A stretch of 64,000 bases of DNA from JAGNZR01 sp051648365 (GCA_051648365.1 JBOFEZ010000081.1:1-64000); one strand, 5' to 3'. Shown: positions 27,447 through 36,533, counted from the stretch's first letter. Program-made: numbers and translations. Notes: generated by a model from the letters alone, not told the origin.

Positions 27447-28106
27447 TTACTCTTTTAAATATAGGGGCGCCTCTACTGAGCATATAACTTTCCTCCCCTT
27501 TACAGCCTTAATCAGTACCAAATTAGATACTTCACCCATACTATGATACACAAACTTCATACGTTCTAATGAAAAACCATAATTTGCCAATTCACAAATT
27601 ATTTCAGGAACCCTGTGCGATCTGTGCACCATATAAAAAGAACCTCTGGGTTTTAATATCTTTTTAGCACTTTCTATCAACTCTTTCAAAGTTAATTCTA
27701 TCTCATGCCTTGCTATACTTTTACTTTTGTCATCATTTATATTTTTCCCATCCACTACCATGTAGGGAGGATTACTTACGACAACATCATAGATGTTTCT
27801 ATCTGTAAAATCCTTTATATTGCAGTTGACTATTTTTATTTTATCTTTTAAAGAATTCAAGTTGATATTCTCTTCTGCCAATTCTGCAACTTCTTTCTGT
27901 AGTTCAATTCCTGTTATATTCTCGGCCTTCTCTTTTATGGCAAGAAGAATAGGTATTATACCATTTCCTGTACCTATATCCAAGACTTTTGAAGATTTTT
28001 TTTCATTGTAGAAATCTGAAAGTACAACTGAATCCACTGAAAATCTAAAACCTTTTTTAGACTGATATATTTTGTATTCTCCAAATAACTCAGTTATATC
28101 CTTCAT
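27447..28106 (-). CDS. trmN6: tRNA1(Val) adenine-37 N6-methyltransferase-like protein
   Basis: This SAM-dependent methyltransferase of COG4123 has 219 residues. The SAM site is VLDIGTGNGIIPI with a following acidic loop, GIEL, and the catalytic NPPY lies in VSNPPYM, as in base N6-methyltransferases. Its proposed target is A37 of tRNA1(Val), by similarity to the E. coli enzyme. It directly follows ricT, as in the Bacillota ricT-yabA-trmN6 order, though yabA is missing here. It is the last gene of its run, 78 bases before uvrB. Confidence 0.82.
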   Translation of the reverse strand: MKDITELFGEYKIYQSKKGFRFSVDSVVLSDFYNEKKSSKVLDIGTGNGIIPILLAIKEKAENITGIELQKEVAELAEENINLNSLKDKIKIVNCNIKDFTDRNIYDVVVSNPPYMVVDGKNINDDKSKSIARHEIELTLKELIESAKKILKPRGSFYMVHRSHRVPEIICELANYGFSLERMKFVYHSMGEVSNLVLIKAVKGRKVICSVEAPLYLKE

Positions 28107-28111
28107 ATTTT

Positions 28112-29047
28112 CTACTCCTTTTCTAAAATTTTATGAACTTTTTCTTCTGCTGAAGATACATTTTTCAATTTACTTGCTTCTTTTTTATTAAATATTACAT
28201 CCTCAATATTTAATTTTTGAATCCCTTTAGTTTCTGTATCTGCATAAAGGAATCCATTCAAAGGGCTTATACTTAAAACTTTCGCATTTCCAAACTCCGT
28301 TTTTACATATTGGTTAACTGCTGGATATTTTCTTAGTGCCTCTTCATATTGGTGGTATTCATAGTTTATGCAGCATAGTAGTCTTCCGCATACCCCAGAA
28401 ATTTTTGCAGGATTTATTACAAGACCTTGATCTCTTGCCATTTTAATAGAAACAGAATCAAATTTATTTATAAAACTTCTGCAGCACAATTCTTTACCAC
28501 ATATCCCTATATTCCCCAATATTCTAGCTTCATCTCTTACACCTATCTGTCTCAGTTCTATTCTAACTTTAAATATATTAGCAAGATCTTTTACCAATTC
28601 TCTAAAATCTATTCTTCCCTCTGCTGTAAAATAAAATATAAGTTTTGTTTTATCAAAAGTATACTCAGCTTCTATGAGTTTCATAGAAAGTTTATGTTTT
28701 TTTATTTTTTCTTTACAGATTTCCTTAGCTTTTAAAGCTTCTTTTTTAAGTACTTCATAGATTCCAACTTCTTCTTCTGAAGCTTTTTTCAGAACAGGTT
28801 TAAGAGGAAGTACAAGAACTCTTTCAGGAAGCAACATAGGTTTACCATAAACAAGGCCTATCTCTTTTCCTCTAACTGTATCTACTACCACTCTATCACC
28901 TTTTTTATACTCCGTATCGTCTGTAACCTCAAAGTAATATCTCTTTTTAGTTATTTCAAACATTACGCCTAAAACTTTATACTGTTTTTCCTCTTTTTTC
29001 TCTATCTCTTCATGAACGATATCCCTATCGTTATTTATATTTTCCAA
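28112..29047 (-). CDS. ricT: RicT/YaaT-type PSP1-domain protein
   Basis: RicT is part of an iron-sulfur-containing complex that in Bacillus promotes RNase Y processing and affects development. The PSP1 domain (about 60-240) carries cysteines in GICGKELCC and SGVCGRLLCC, the family cluster-binding set. The 311 residues include a KNVSSAEEKVHKILEKE tail. The start is TTG 29047 with AGGAGG 6 bases upstream. It sits between radC and trmN6. Partners RicA and RicF are not seen in the window. Confidence 0.9.
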   Translation of the reverse strand: MENINNDRDIVHEEIEKKEEKQYKVLGVMFEITKKRYYFEVTDDTEYKKGDRVVVDTVRGKEIGLVYGKPMLLPERVLVLPLKPVLKKASEEEVGIYEVLKKEALKAKEICKEKIKKHKLSMKLIEAEYTFDKTKLIFYFTAEGRIDFRELVKDLANIFKVRIELRQIGVRDEARILGNIGICGKELCCRSFINKFDSVSIKMARDQGLVINPAKISGVCGRLLCCINYEYHQYEEALRKYPAVNQYVKTEFGNAKVLSISPLNGFLYADTETKGIQKLNIEDVIFNKKEASKLKNVSSAEEKVHKILEKE

Positions 29048-29063
29048 AATATCCTCCTAAATT

Positions 29064-29897
29064 TTAATATTCTATCAATCCCTCTTCTAAAAAACTAAAA
29101 TGGGAATCTTTCCCTATTATTATATGATCCAAAAGCCTTATCTCTACCTGATTCAAAGCTTCTTTCATTCCTCTTGTGACATCTATATCACTTTTGGAAG
29201 GTCTAATATTGTTACTGGGGTGGTTATGTGCTAGTATAACAGATTTAGCCTTATTTTTAAAAGCTTTTTCAATTATATTCCTAGCAGTTACCTCTTTCAG
29301 TTCCCCATTTTCTTCATATTTTAGAGAAAGGTTTCTTTCTGTACTTTCCTCTATGACTCTATGCTGTTCTGTTATTTTTTTTATAACTTCTCTAGCGTAT
29401 ACAGCACTTCTGTCTAGAGTTCCTTCGAATACAGTTCCGCTTCTTAAATCAGGGGTATCTATAACTTGATTGGCCGAATTGAGGAAGAGAACAAAAAAAT
29501 TCTCTCTATCCCTAAATCCGATTCGATTTTTCAGATATGATATAAGTTCTTTTTTGCTCGTTATCGTTTCTATTTCCTGTTTTTGAACTCTATTATTTTC
29601 ATGAAAAACAATCCCATGAAAATCTCCTAAAAACTTAAGAAATATGGCAGTATTTTCTCCAATACCTTTTACAGATTTCAATTCATTTATATCAGCTCTG
29701 ATAACCCCTTCCAGGGTGTGAAATTTTTTTATAAGATCTTTGGCTAAAGGCTTTACATCTTTTTGTCTAAAAACAAAGGTAAGAAGAAATTCCAACTGCT
29801 CATATCCGTGATGAAATCCCTCTATTCCACAATTAAGATATTTATCTCTCAATCTCTCTCTGTGACCGCAATTTAAATTCTGCCCATTTTTAACCAT
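29064..29897 (-). CDS. radC: RadC-type JAB1/MPN-domain protein
   Basis: RadC proteins carry an N-terminal helix-hairpin-helix (about 70-92, SVKGIGENTAIFLKFL) and a JAB1/MPN metal site: H224-N-H226-P and D237 in ILAHNHPS then PSKSD. They are named after DNA repair, but a repair role is disputed. This one is 277 residues, longer than the usual 220-230; extra length lies in the JAB domain (about 172-207), where a charged segment separates the expected neighbouring elements. It follows cobT and precedes ricT in the same run. Confidence 0.9.
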   Translation of the reverse strand: MVKNGQNLNCGHRERLRDKYLNCGIEGFHHGYEQLEFLLTFVFRQKDVKPLAKDLIKKFHTLEGVIRADINELKSVKGIGENTAIFLKFLGDFHGIVFHENNRVQKQEIETITSKKELISYLKNRIGFRDRENFFVLFLNSANQVIDTPDLRSGTVFEGTLDRSAVYAREVIKKITEQHRVIEESTERNLSLKYEENGELKEVTARNIIEKAFKNKAKSVILAHNHPSNNIRPSKSDIDVTRGMKEALNQVEIRLLDHIIIGKDSHFSFLEEGLIEY

Positions 29898-29910
29898 AGA
29901 TTTTACCCCC

Positions 29911-30963
29911 CTATTTTATCAAACGGTAAACCTCTTCTTCAGTTTTCATCCTTCCAGCAATTGCCATGGCACATTTTGCCATACCGTGTAAAAATACTGC
30001 TCCTGTTCCCTCTCCCAATCTCATTTTTAGATGGAGAGGAGTCTGCTGTTCAAGTTCTTTCAATATAATCCCCATACCAGGTTCTTCACTCCTATGGGAC
30101 ATTATTATATAATCTTTTATTTTAGGTTCAATTCTAGTTGCTACAAGAGCTGCTACTGCAGATATAAATCCATCCACTATCATAGGTCTTTTTTTTGCTG
30201 CTGCTCCCAAATACATTCCTACCATGGTGGCTATATCGTACCCCCCTACTGCGGCAATGATATCTAAGGGCTTTTTATGGAAAAGTTCATATCTTTCACA
30301 TGATTCTACAATTATTTTTTTCTTTCTGTCAAGAGCTGAATCGGATAATCCGCCACCTCTCCCAACTATTTCATCTACATTTCCACCAGTCAAAGCATAT
30401 AGTATTGCCGAAGAAGTTGTAGTATTCCCTATCCCCATTTCTCCGTTTGAAAAAAGAGTGTAACTCTCTGAATATTTTTCAATAATTTCTATTCCCAATT
30501 CAATAGCTCTTTCACATTCCTTATATGTCATAGCAGGTTCATATAGAAAATTTTTACTTCCGTAATTTATTTTTTCTCGTAAAAGATCTTTATAATCTTT
30601 TTTTATATCCCCGTTGATAGCAACATCTACTAGTTTCAAGTCTATATTCAGATTTTCACATAATATTCCTATAGCAGCTATTTTCTGCAACATAGCTTCT
30701 GATACTATTCTTGTATATTCTGTCGGGCACGAAGAAACTCCTTCTTCCACTATTCCATTATCTCCAGAAACTACAACATGAAGAGTTTTTTCTATTTTGT
30801 AATCTATATTCCCTGTAATTCCAGATATTTTTATAGCCAGTTCTTCGAGAACGCCTAAGCTTTTCGGAGGTTTCATTTTCCCGTCTAAGTTCTCTTCCAT
30901 TTTTTTACAAGCTTTATAATCTAACTCTTTTATGTTAGCTAGAGTTTTTTCAAATTTAGTCAT
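29911..30963 (-). CDS. cobT: Nicotinate-nucleotide--dimethylbenzimidazole phosphoribosyltransferase
   Basis: CobT activates the lower-ligand base of cobalamin as alpha-ribazole phosphate. The 350 residues match the family. N-terminal PPKSLGVLEELA and the VSGDNGI stretch are typical, as is FSNGEMGIGNTTTSSAI. The C-terminal MRLGEGTGAV contains the catalytic Glu. Its ATG overlaps the cobC 3' end by 8 bases. With cobU, cobS and cobC it makes up the nucleotide-loop module. The lower ligand actually used cannot be told from the sequence. Confidence 0.95.
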   Translation of the reverse strand: MTKFEKTLANIKELDYKACKKMEENLDGKMKPPKSLGVLEELAIKISGITGNIDYKIEKTLHVVVSGDNGIVEEGVSSCPTEYTRIVSEAMLQKIAAIGILCENLNIDLKLVDVAINGDIKKDYKDLLREKINYGSKNFLYEPAMTYKECERAIELGIEIIEKYSESYTLFSNGEMGIGNTTTSSAILYALTGGNVDEIVGRGGGLSDSALDRKKKIIVESCERYELFHKKPLDIIAAVGGYDIATMVGMYLGAAAKKRPMIVDGFISAVAALVATRIEPKIKDYIIMSHRSEEPGMGIILKELEQQTPLHLKMRLGEGTGAVFLHGMAKCAMAIAGRMKTEEEVYRLIK

Positions 30964-31564
30964 CCCATGCTCCTATATTAAATCCTTCTAATACAGGAAA
31001 ACCCTCATTGAAATCTATAAGGGCTATCCCTCCATTCTTTAAAGAAAATTTCCAATATGCTTCTAAATCCTTTGAAAAAAAATAACTCAATATTGAATTG
31101 ATAACTCCCCAGTGGGATACAATAATGTTTATATCTTTCAAATCCAATTCTTTTTTTATAAACGATATCACTCTCTCCTGAAGTTCTCTTGGAGACTCTC
31201 CAGTTTGAAAACTATAATCCTCCCATTGGGTAAAAGCTATCTTGCTTTCTTGAGGATATTTTTTCAATATTTCTTCATAGGAAAGACCCTCAAAAACACC
31301 AAAATTTATCTCTTTTAAATCATCAGCTATCTCCTTGGGAAATTTATCTATTCTCATTTTTTCACAAGTTTCCAAAGCTCTTTTTAGAGGACTGACATAA
31401 GTTCTGATATTTTCTTTTCCTTTTAAAATTTTTTCTAATTTTTCACCAGCTAAAAAAGCCTGATGTTCCCCTGTTTTATTAAGTGATGGATCCAACCACC
31501 CAAAAAATTTTTTTTCTCTATTAAGTTCTGTCTCTCCATGCCTTATAAGTATCAGTTTCCCCAT
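30956..31564 (-). CDS. cobC: Histidine phosphatase, likely alpha-ribazole phosphatase
   Basis: This 202-residue histidine phosphatase has the phosphohistidine loop LIRHGETELN at the N-terminus. The C-terminal catalytic His lies in SHWGVI. Its place between cobT and cobS, with overlaps, makes alpha-ribazole-5'-phosphate the most likely substrate, which frees the nucleoside for CobS. The family is broad and the specificity is inferred from context only. Confidence 0.85.
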   Translation of the reverse strand: MGKLILIRHGETELNREKKFFGWLDPSLNKTGEHQAFLAGEKLEKILKGKENIRTYVSPLKRALETCEKMRIDKFPKEIADDLKEINFGVFEGLSYEEILKKYPQESKIAFTQWEDYSFQTGESPRELQERVISFIKKELDLKDINIIVSHWGVINSILSYFFSKDLEAYWKFSLKNGGIALIDFNEGFPVLEGFNIGAWDD

Positions 31565-31574
31565 ATTTCCCCTC

Positions 31575-32333
31575 TTAAATCAAAAAATATACAGACAGAA
31601 TAGCGGCAAGCTGACTCAATTCAAGCACAGCTCCTAAAGTATCACCAGTTATTCCACCTATTTTCCTCTTCATAACTCTTGCAAAATAATACGAAAGTAT
31701 TGCTGTAACTGGTACAGTTAATATTACAGCTATTGGCAACGAAAAATATTTAATAACACCATAAACATATAGTGAAGTTATCACAAACGAAATAAGAAAA
31801 TCCTTATAAGATGTATTCTCCACAAAAGATTTCGCCATTCCGTTACTTCTAGCATACTCTGAAACCGCACAATTAAGAACACTGCTCATTCTCCCTATAA
31901 CAGGGTATATAAGTATAATAGCCCCCATGGGAATTTCAAGTGTCTCAAGTTCTGTCAACAATACTACGGACAATATAAAATACATTATAAGTGAAATGAC
32001 ACCGTTTGCTCCAACTCTTGAATCTTTCATTATTTCAAGCATTCTCTGCTTACTTCTGTAACTAAAAATTCCATCAAATGTATCGGATAAGCCATCCAAA
32101 TGTATTCCACCTGTCAAAACTACATAAATCATAACAACCAACGTCGCTATTATAAGAGGTGCATTGATGCTTATAGATAAAATTTTTACTGAAGAATACA
32201 TAATTAGCCCCAATATAATTCCTACCATAGGAAAAAATTTCATACTCTTTCCAAGTTTATCCCAATCGATATCGTCTTTCCCTCCCAAAGGAAGTCTAGT
32301 TGTGAATTTAAAAAGTGATATTATGCCATTCAT
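31575..32333 (-). CDS. cobS: Adenosylcobinamide-GDP ribazoletransferase (cobalamin synthase)
   Basis: CobS joins alpha-ribazole to adenosylcobinamide-GDP in the inner membrane, the last step of B12 assembly. The 252 residues carry several hydrophobic helices. The family segments include TRLPLGG near the start and GGIHLDGLSDTFDG (Asp-rich, metal-binding), with MRKGIGGITGDTLGA-like residues (VMKRKIGGITGDTLGA) near the C-terminus. It follows cobU by 23 bases and precedes cobC by 10 bases. Confidence 0.94.
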   Translation of the reverse strand: MNGIISLFKFTTRLPLGGKDDIDWDKLGKSMKFFPMVGIILGLIMYSSVKILSISINAPLIIATLVVMIYVVLTGGIHLDGLSDTFDGIFSYRSKQRMLEIMKDSRVGANGVISLIMYFILSVVLLTELETLEIPMGAIILIYPVIGRMSSVLNCAVSEYARSNGMAKSFVENTSYKDFLISFVITSLYVYGVIKYFSLPIAVILTVPVTAILSYYFARVMKRKIGGITGDTLGAVLELSQLAAILSVYFLI

Positions 32334-32356
32334 AATTTTCCTCCAAGTTTATTCTA

Positions 32357-32923
32357 TTATTTTAATTTTACTTTAAGTCCCGAAACTACTAAATAAGCTT
32401 GATTCGCTTCTTCGGCACAATACTGGTTAACTCTTCCTGCTATATCTCTAAAGTGTCTTGCCAAAGGATTATCTGGAACAATTCCCATCCCCACCTCGTT
32501 GGAGACAAGTACTAGAACATGTCCCTTATTTCTAATATATTGAAAAAGCTTTTTCAGATCTTCTATTATAGCAAATTCAATATCTGCTAACCTTTCTTTC
32601 TTTATTTTTTCCCATTCTATCCCAAAATCTTCTAGCATAAAATTTGTTACTAAATTAGTTATACAATCCAATAAAATTATTTTTTTATCTCCCACAGTTT
32701 TTTCAATCTCTTCTTTAAGATTTTTATATTTTTCAACTGTTTGCCAATCTTCGCCTCTCTGCTTTCTATGCTTTTCAACTCTTATTTCCATTTCATTATC
32801 ATAGATATGTGCAGTAGCAATATAAATCTTTTCTCTCTCCCCCCTGTTATCCCCTATATAATTTTCTCCAAAAGTACTTTTTCCACTTCGGGCTCCACCA
32901 GTTATATAAATAATCTCCCCCAT
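32357..32923 (-). CDS. cobU: Adenosylcobinamide kinase/guanylyltransferase
   Basis: CobU phosphorylates adenosylcobinamide and transfers GMP to it. The P-loop is TGGARSGKS at the N-terminus. The His for the guanylyl intermediate lies near KHRKQRGEDW, and the C-terminal NEVGMGIVPDNPLARHFRD segment is a family hallmark. The chain is 188 residues. It is the first gene of the cob run, with a clear extended -10 promoter upstream. I see no cobalamin riboswitch in the 124-base leader region. Confidence 0.95.
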   Translation of the reverse strand: MGEIIYITGGARSGKSTFGENYIGDNRGEREKIYIATAHIYDNEMEIRVEKHRKQRGEDWQTVEKYKNLKEEIEKTVGDKKIILLDCITNLVTNFMLEDFGIEWEKIKKERLADIEFAIIEDLKKLFQYIRNKGHVLVLVSNEVGMGIVPDNPLARHFRDIAGRVNQYCAEEANQAYLVVSGLKVKLK

Positions 32924-32957
32924 ATTTCTCCTTAAAAAATAGCTGTTATATTTATAG

Positions 32958-32986
32958 ATTATAGCACAATTTTTTTATTTTTTAAA
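32958..32986 (-). promoter_or_regulatory. Promoter of the cobU operon (extended -10)
   Basis: The minus strand has TGCTATAAT (extended -10; hexamer 32958-32963) and, 17 bases upstream, TTTAAA (32981-32986) as a fair -35. It lies directly after the hpf terminator. The leader is about 30 bases, too short for a riboswitch. Confidence 0.65.
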
Positions 32987-33004
32987 CTGATAGAGGCTAT
33001 TATT

Positions 33005-33035
33005 AAAAAATCCCACACCATTCTCTGGTGTGGGA
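33005..33035 (-). terminator. Rho-independent terminator of hpf
   Basis: A perfect 10-bp stem TCCCACACCA (33011-33020) with TGGTGTGGGA (33026-33035) and a 5-base loop is followed on the minus strand by six T residues (33005-33010). It begins right after the hpf stop codon. Confidence 0.93.
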
Positions 33036-33047
33036 TAGAAATATCTC

Positions 33048-33593
33048 TTATTTTTTATTCGGCTCTATATGAGCATAATCACCATTTTCTTTATGATATA
33101 TTACATTCATCTCTCCAGTTGCAGCATTGGTAAAAGCATAAAAATCTCTTCCCAAACACTCTAGTTGAAGAATAGCTTCCTCAATTCCCATAGGTCTTGG
33201 AGAAAGAGACGTTGACACAACCGATTTTACAGATTCTTTTTCAACTGTTTTTGTTTCAGGATCATATTTCAATCCCTTAACATGTCCAATGTGCTGATCA
33301 TCTCTTCTTTTCTCTTTTATTTTTTTTATTTGAGTTTCCAATACATCCGAAACATCATCTATCGCCGCATATAGATCAGTTTCAGTTGATGACCCCTTAA
33401 CTACTCCCCCATTGATATAAATAAGGGCTTCTACTGTATGATGAGGTCCTGTTTTTAATTTTTCCGCTGAGAGAGTTACATCAATTTCTAATATGTTGTC
33501 AAAATACTTTCCTACTCTCCCTATTTTTTCTTCAGCATATTGTCTCATAGCCGGTGTTACTGATAGATGTTTTCCATGGATTATCATTTTCAT
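33048..33593 (-). CDS. hpf: Ribosome hibernation promoting factor, long form
   Basis: Hpf binds the decoding centre in slow growth and dimerises 70S ribosomes into 100S particles. An N-terminal ribosome-binding domain (about 1-100) is followed by a basic linker (KIKEKRRDD) and the C-terminal dimerisation domain (about 125-175, beginning PRPMGIEEAI). So this is the long form. The protein is 181 residues from ATG 33593, chosen for GGAG 8 bases upstream. A GTG at 33602 in frame has no such site. It has its own terminator. Confidence 0.94.
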   Translation of the reverse strand: MKMIIHGKHLSVTPAMRQYAEEKIGRVGKYFDNILEIDVTLSAEKLKTGPHHTVEALIYINGGVVKGSSTETDLYAAIDDVSDVLETQIKKIKEKRRDDQHIGHVKGLKYDPETKTVEKESVKSVVSTSLSPRPMGIEEAILQLECLGRDFYAFTNAATGEMNVIYHKENGDYAHIEPNKK

Positions 33594-33653
33594 AAATATC
33601 ACTCCTTTTAGTGTTTTGCACGGTTTATTGTGTATCTATGTCAATATATACTC

Positions 33654-34349
33654 TTAATTCTCTATCTTTCCTTTTTTTAAAAATAAAGTTTTATCACTTA
33701 TATTTGCAAGCTCTTTAGAGTGTGTCACTACAATTATTGTTTGTCCTCTTTTTCCATTGATTTCTCTAAAAAGATTATGGATAGTTTCACTGGTTTCCTC
33801 ATCCAAATTTCCTGTAGGTTCATCTGCAAGAAGTATAGCTGGGTTATTTATAAGAGCCCTGGCAATAGCTACTCTTTGTTTTTCTCCTCCCGAAAGTTCA
33901 GAAGGTTTATGATTCAGACGTTCTCCTAATCCAACTTCATTGAGAAGATTTATAGCTTCTTTCTCCACTGTTTTTTTATTTTTAAAGTTATGAACAAGAG
34001 CGGGTAACATAACATTTTCTAGGGCGGTAAATTCAGAAAGCAGATAGTGAAACTGAAAAACAAAACCTAACTTTTCATTTTTTAATCTATCTTTTTCTCT
34101 ATCTTTTATTTTAGATATATCTACACCATCTATAATTATCGTTCCTTGGCTGACTTTATCTAGCATCCCTATCAGATTAAGAAGAGTGGATTTACCGCTT
34201 CCTGATTTCCCCATTATTGAGATAAATTCTCCTTTTTCAATAGTTAAATTTAAATCCCTTATGATATGAAGTGTCTCACTCCTTCCCTCGTAAATCTTGT
34301 TAACTCCATTTAGCTCTAAAACTTTTTCTCTATGCTCTTTTTTATTCAT
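33654..34349 (-). CDS. ABC transporter ATPase, LolD/MacB-type
   Basis: This 231-residue ATPase has Walker A GKSGSGKS, a Q-loop, the LSGGEKQRVAIARAL signature, ADEPTGNLDEET (Walker B) and a His switch. The sequence style (SELSGGEKQRVAIARALINNPAILLADEPTGNLD) is that of the LolD/MacB family. It pairs with the permease gene that overlaps it by 8 bases. In a bacterium with an outer membrane the pair plausibly extracts lipoproteins from the inner membrane (Lol system), but macrolide-exporter-like roles remain possible. Confidence 0.85.
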   Translation of the reverse strand: MNKKEHREKVLELNGVNKIYEGRSETLHIIRDLNLTIEKGEFISIMGKSGSGKSTLLNLIGMLDKVSQGTIIIDGVDISKIKDREKDRLKNEKLGFVFQFHYLLSEFTALENVMLPALVHNFKNKKTVEKEAINLLNEVGLGERLNHKPSELSGGEKQRVAIARALINNPAILLADEPTGNLDEETSETIHNLFREINGKRGQTIIVVTHSKELANISDKTLFLKKGKIEN

Positions 34350-35502
34350 ATTTTAATGCCTCCTGTGTTTCAAGGCTCGCTGCTCTATAAGCCGGGAAAA
34401 TACTTGAAAGAAAAATAATTAAAAGGTTAGCACTTATAATTACTATTATCTCTTTTAAAGATATCTCTATGGGAACTTTTTGAATATAGTATATAGAAGT
34501 TACTCCAGGCAGAGAATAATTTTTTATGTACCAAAGTATAAAAAGTGCTAAACCTGTCCCTAGTAATATTCCGATTCCTCCTAAGATAAATCCTTGGATA
34601 AGAAATATTTTCTGTATATTTCCCTTTGAAAATCCCATAGCTCTCATTATACCTATATCTTTTATTTTTTCTCTTACAAGCATATTAAGGGTCACCCATA
34701 CTACAAAGCCAGCTATGACCACGATAAGAGAAAAAACTATTATCATTACTGTTTTTTCAAGGGCTAGAGCTGAGAGAAGATTCCGATTCATTTCTCCCCA
34801 TGTCCTTCCCATAATTCCAAATTTTTTAAAAATTTCTCCAGAAATTTTTTCAGCTTCATAAGGATTTTGGAGAACTACATTGAGTTCTCTTACTTTATCT
34901 CCTAAATAGGATATGTACTGAGCGGATTTCAAATTTATCATCACCACATTGACATCATAGTCATAATACCCTGTCTGGAATATTCCCTTCACTTTAAATT
35001 TTATCTCTTTTCCATCTGCTGAAACTAGAATCACTTCATCTTCTAAATTTATTCCTGCTATGTTGGCCATTTCACTTCCAATAAGAATAGAATCTGGATT
35101 CAGATTTATCTCCCCGACAGTAATTTTGTTTTTCAGATCCATTATATCTGCAGCAGATTTTAAATTAAATCCCTGTATTTTTATTCCAGAAATATACTCT
35201 TTGAAGTCACCCTTAAATTTTATAATTCCCTGGGAAGGAACATTAGCTATTACGCCTTTTACCCCTTTTATCTCTTCTATATTTTTCGAAATTTCTTCAT
35301 AATTTTCAATAGGTTCGTAGGGTTGTATAAGAATATGACTACTTATAGACAATACACTTCTTATCATATTTTTATCCAGTCCATTGGATATTCCTATAGA
35401 TACTATTAAAACTATTATTCCTATCATAACTCCCATAATAGAGATTAAACTTTGCTTTTTTCTTTCGAACATATGTTTTTTAGCAATAAAGAATTCTATC
35501 AA
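34342..35502 (-). CDS. ABC transporter permease, LolC/E-type
   Basis: This 386-residue permease has an N-terminal helix (about 20-40), a large periplasmic MacB-PCD domain (about 45-235) and a FtsX core of three helices near the C-terminus (about 255-280, 308-330 and 355-372). A single permease would have to act as a homodimer, unlike LolC plus LolE of E. coli. The start is TTG 35502, overlapping the mnmH stop (TTGA), with GAGGAG upstream. It couples to the ATPase gene by an 8-base overlap. Confidence 0.83.
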   Translation of the reverse strand: MIEFFIAKKHMFERKKQSLISIMGVMIGIIVLIVSIGISNGLDKNMIRSVLSISSHILIQPYEPIENYEEISKNIEEIKGVKGVIANVPSQGIIKFKGDFKEYISGIKIQGFNLKSAADIMDLKNKITVGEINLNPDSILIGSEMANIAGINLEDEVILVSADGKEIKFKVKGIFQTGYYDYDVNVVMINLKSAQYISYLGDKVRELNVVLQNPYEAEKISGEIFKKFGIMGRTWGEMNRNLLSALALEKTVMIIVFSLIVVIAGFVVWVTLNMLVREKIKDIGIMRAMGFSKGNIQKIFLIQGFILGGIGILLGTGLALFILWYIKNYSLPGVTSIYYIQKVPIEISLKEIIVIISANLLIIFLSSIFPAYRAASLETQEALKYE

Positions 35503-36533
35503 ATAACTCTCTCCTCTAACCCTAAAAGGTTGATTAAGCCTTCTACTCCCTCTTCAATACTTTCATATTTTACAACTTCTTTAAAATTATATTTATCTAT
35601 ACTTTTCTGGTAGAGAGCATCATAATAGTCGTCCATAAGTTTTCCTGCTAGCTCCTCTCTCTTTCCTTCTGCAAGAAGTTTTGAAAATTCTTCAGCTAAT
35701 TCGTGAGGAACATAACGCTTAACTTTCGTTATACACTCTTCTATCTCTTGGTCGGTTGTAGTTGTAAAATAATCCTCCATAACTACTTTTATCCTAAGTT
35801 CCTTGCCCGTTTCCGCTAAAACATGTCTACCTTGAAGAAGAGAATTATATACAGAGTCTGGCACATAAACATTACCTATTCTTTTACTTTCACTTTCCGC
35901 TATAACATATTTAGGGTTGTGTGTTCTGAAGAATTCATATATAAGAGATTCGAATCTTTTCTGACTTTGAGCTCTTTTTTCACATAGAGCTCCAAAAAAA
36001 GATCCTTTATGATCAGCTAATTTTTCAAGATCTAAAACACTATGTCCTCTTTTTTCTAATCCGTTCAAAAGTTTTGTTTTACCCACTCCCGTACGACCGT
36101 GAATTATTATGTACTCCACTCCGGCATTGAGTTTTGGTATCTCTTTGTTTATAAACTCTCTATAGTTACGATATCCCCCTTCCAACTTGCAAGTCTTGTA
36201 TCCCAAAGCTCCGAAAAAAGCTGTCATAGTTCCGCTACGCATTCCACCACGGGCACAATAAAAAACAATTTTTCTATACTGTTTCGAAATTTTATTTACT
36301 TGACTAAAAATTTCTGGGAGTCTTTCTGAAAAATATTTAACCCCATCTATCTTTGCTTGTTCTGGAGATATTTGTTTATAAGCTGTGCCCACAACGACTC
36401 TTTCTTCATCCAACAATATAGGTATATTTATACTCCCTGGAATTCCCTCAGCTTCAAACTCTCCTGGAGTTCTTACATCTACTAGAATATAACCCCTTTC
36501 TTTTATCAGTTCCTCATATGATATATTTTTCAT
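35499..36533 (-). CDS. mnmH: tRNA 2-selenouridine/geranyl-2-thiouridine synthase
   Basis: MnmH (SelU) swaps sulfur for selenium in the wobble 2-thiouridine of tRNAs for Lys, Glu and Gln, by way of a geranylated intermediate. A rhodanese domain holds the catalytic Cys93 in FYCARGGMRS, and a P-loop, GRTGVGKT (146-153), follows. The 344 residues are full length. Its use of selenophosphate implies a selD elsewhere; none is in this window. It is followed by the ABC permease gene with a 4-base overlap, a pairing I cannot explain. Confidence 0.9.
   Translation of the reverse strand: MKNISYEELIKERGYILVDVRTPGEFEAEGIPGSINIPILLDEERVVVGTAYKQISPEQAKIDGVKYFSERLPEIFSQVNKISKQYRKIVFYCARGGMRSGTMTAFFGALGYKTCKLEGGYRNYREFINKEIPKLNAGVEYIIIHGRTGVGKTKLLNGLEKRGHSVLDLEKLADHKGSFFGALCEKRAQSQKRFESLIYEFFRTHNPKYVIAESESKRIGNVYVPDSVYNSLLQGRHVLAETGKELRIKVVMEDYFTTTTDQEIEECITKVKRYVPHELAEEFSKLLAEGKREELAGKLMDDYYDALYQKSIDKYNFKEVVKYESIEEGVEGLINLLGLEERVI

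Noticed and set aside
32924..33047. Cobalamin riboswitch upstream of cobU
   Set aside because: The region is only 124 bases, mostly terminator and promoter; the predicted leader is about 30 bases, with no B12-box-like stretch.
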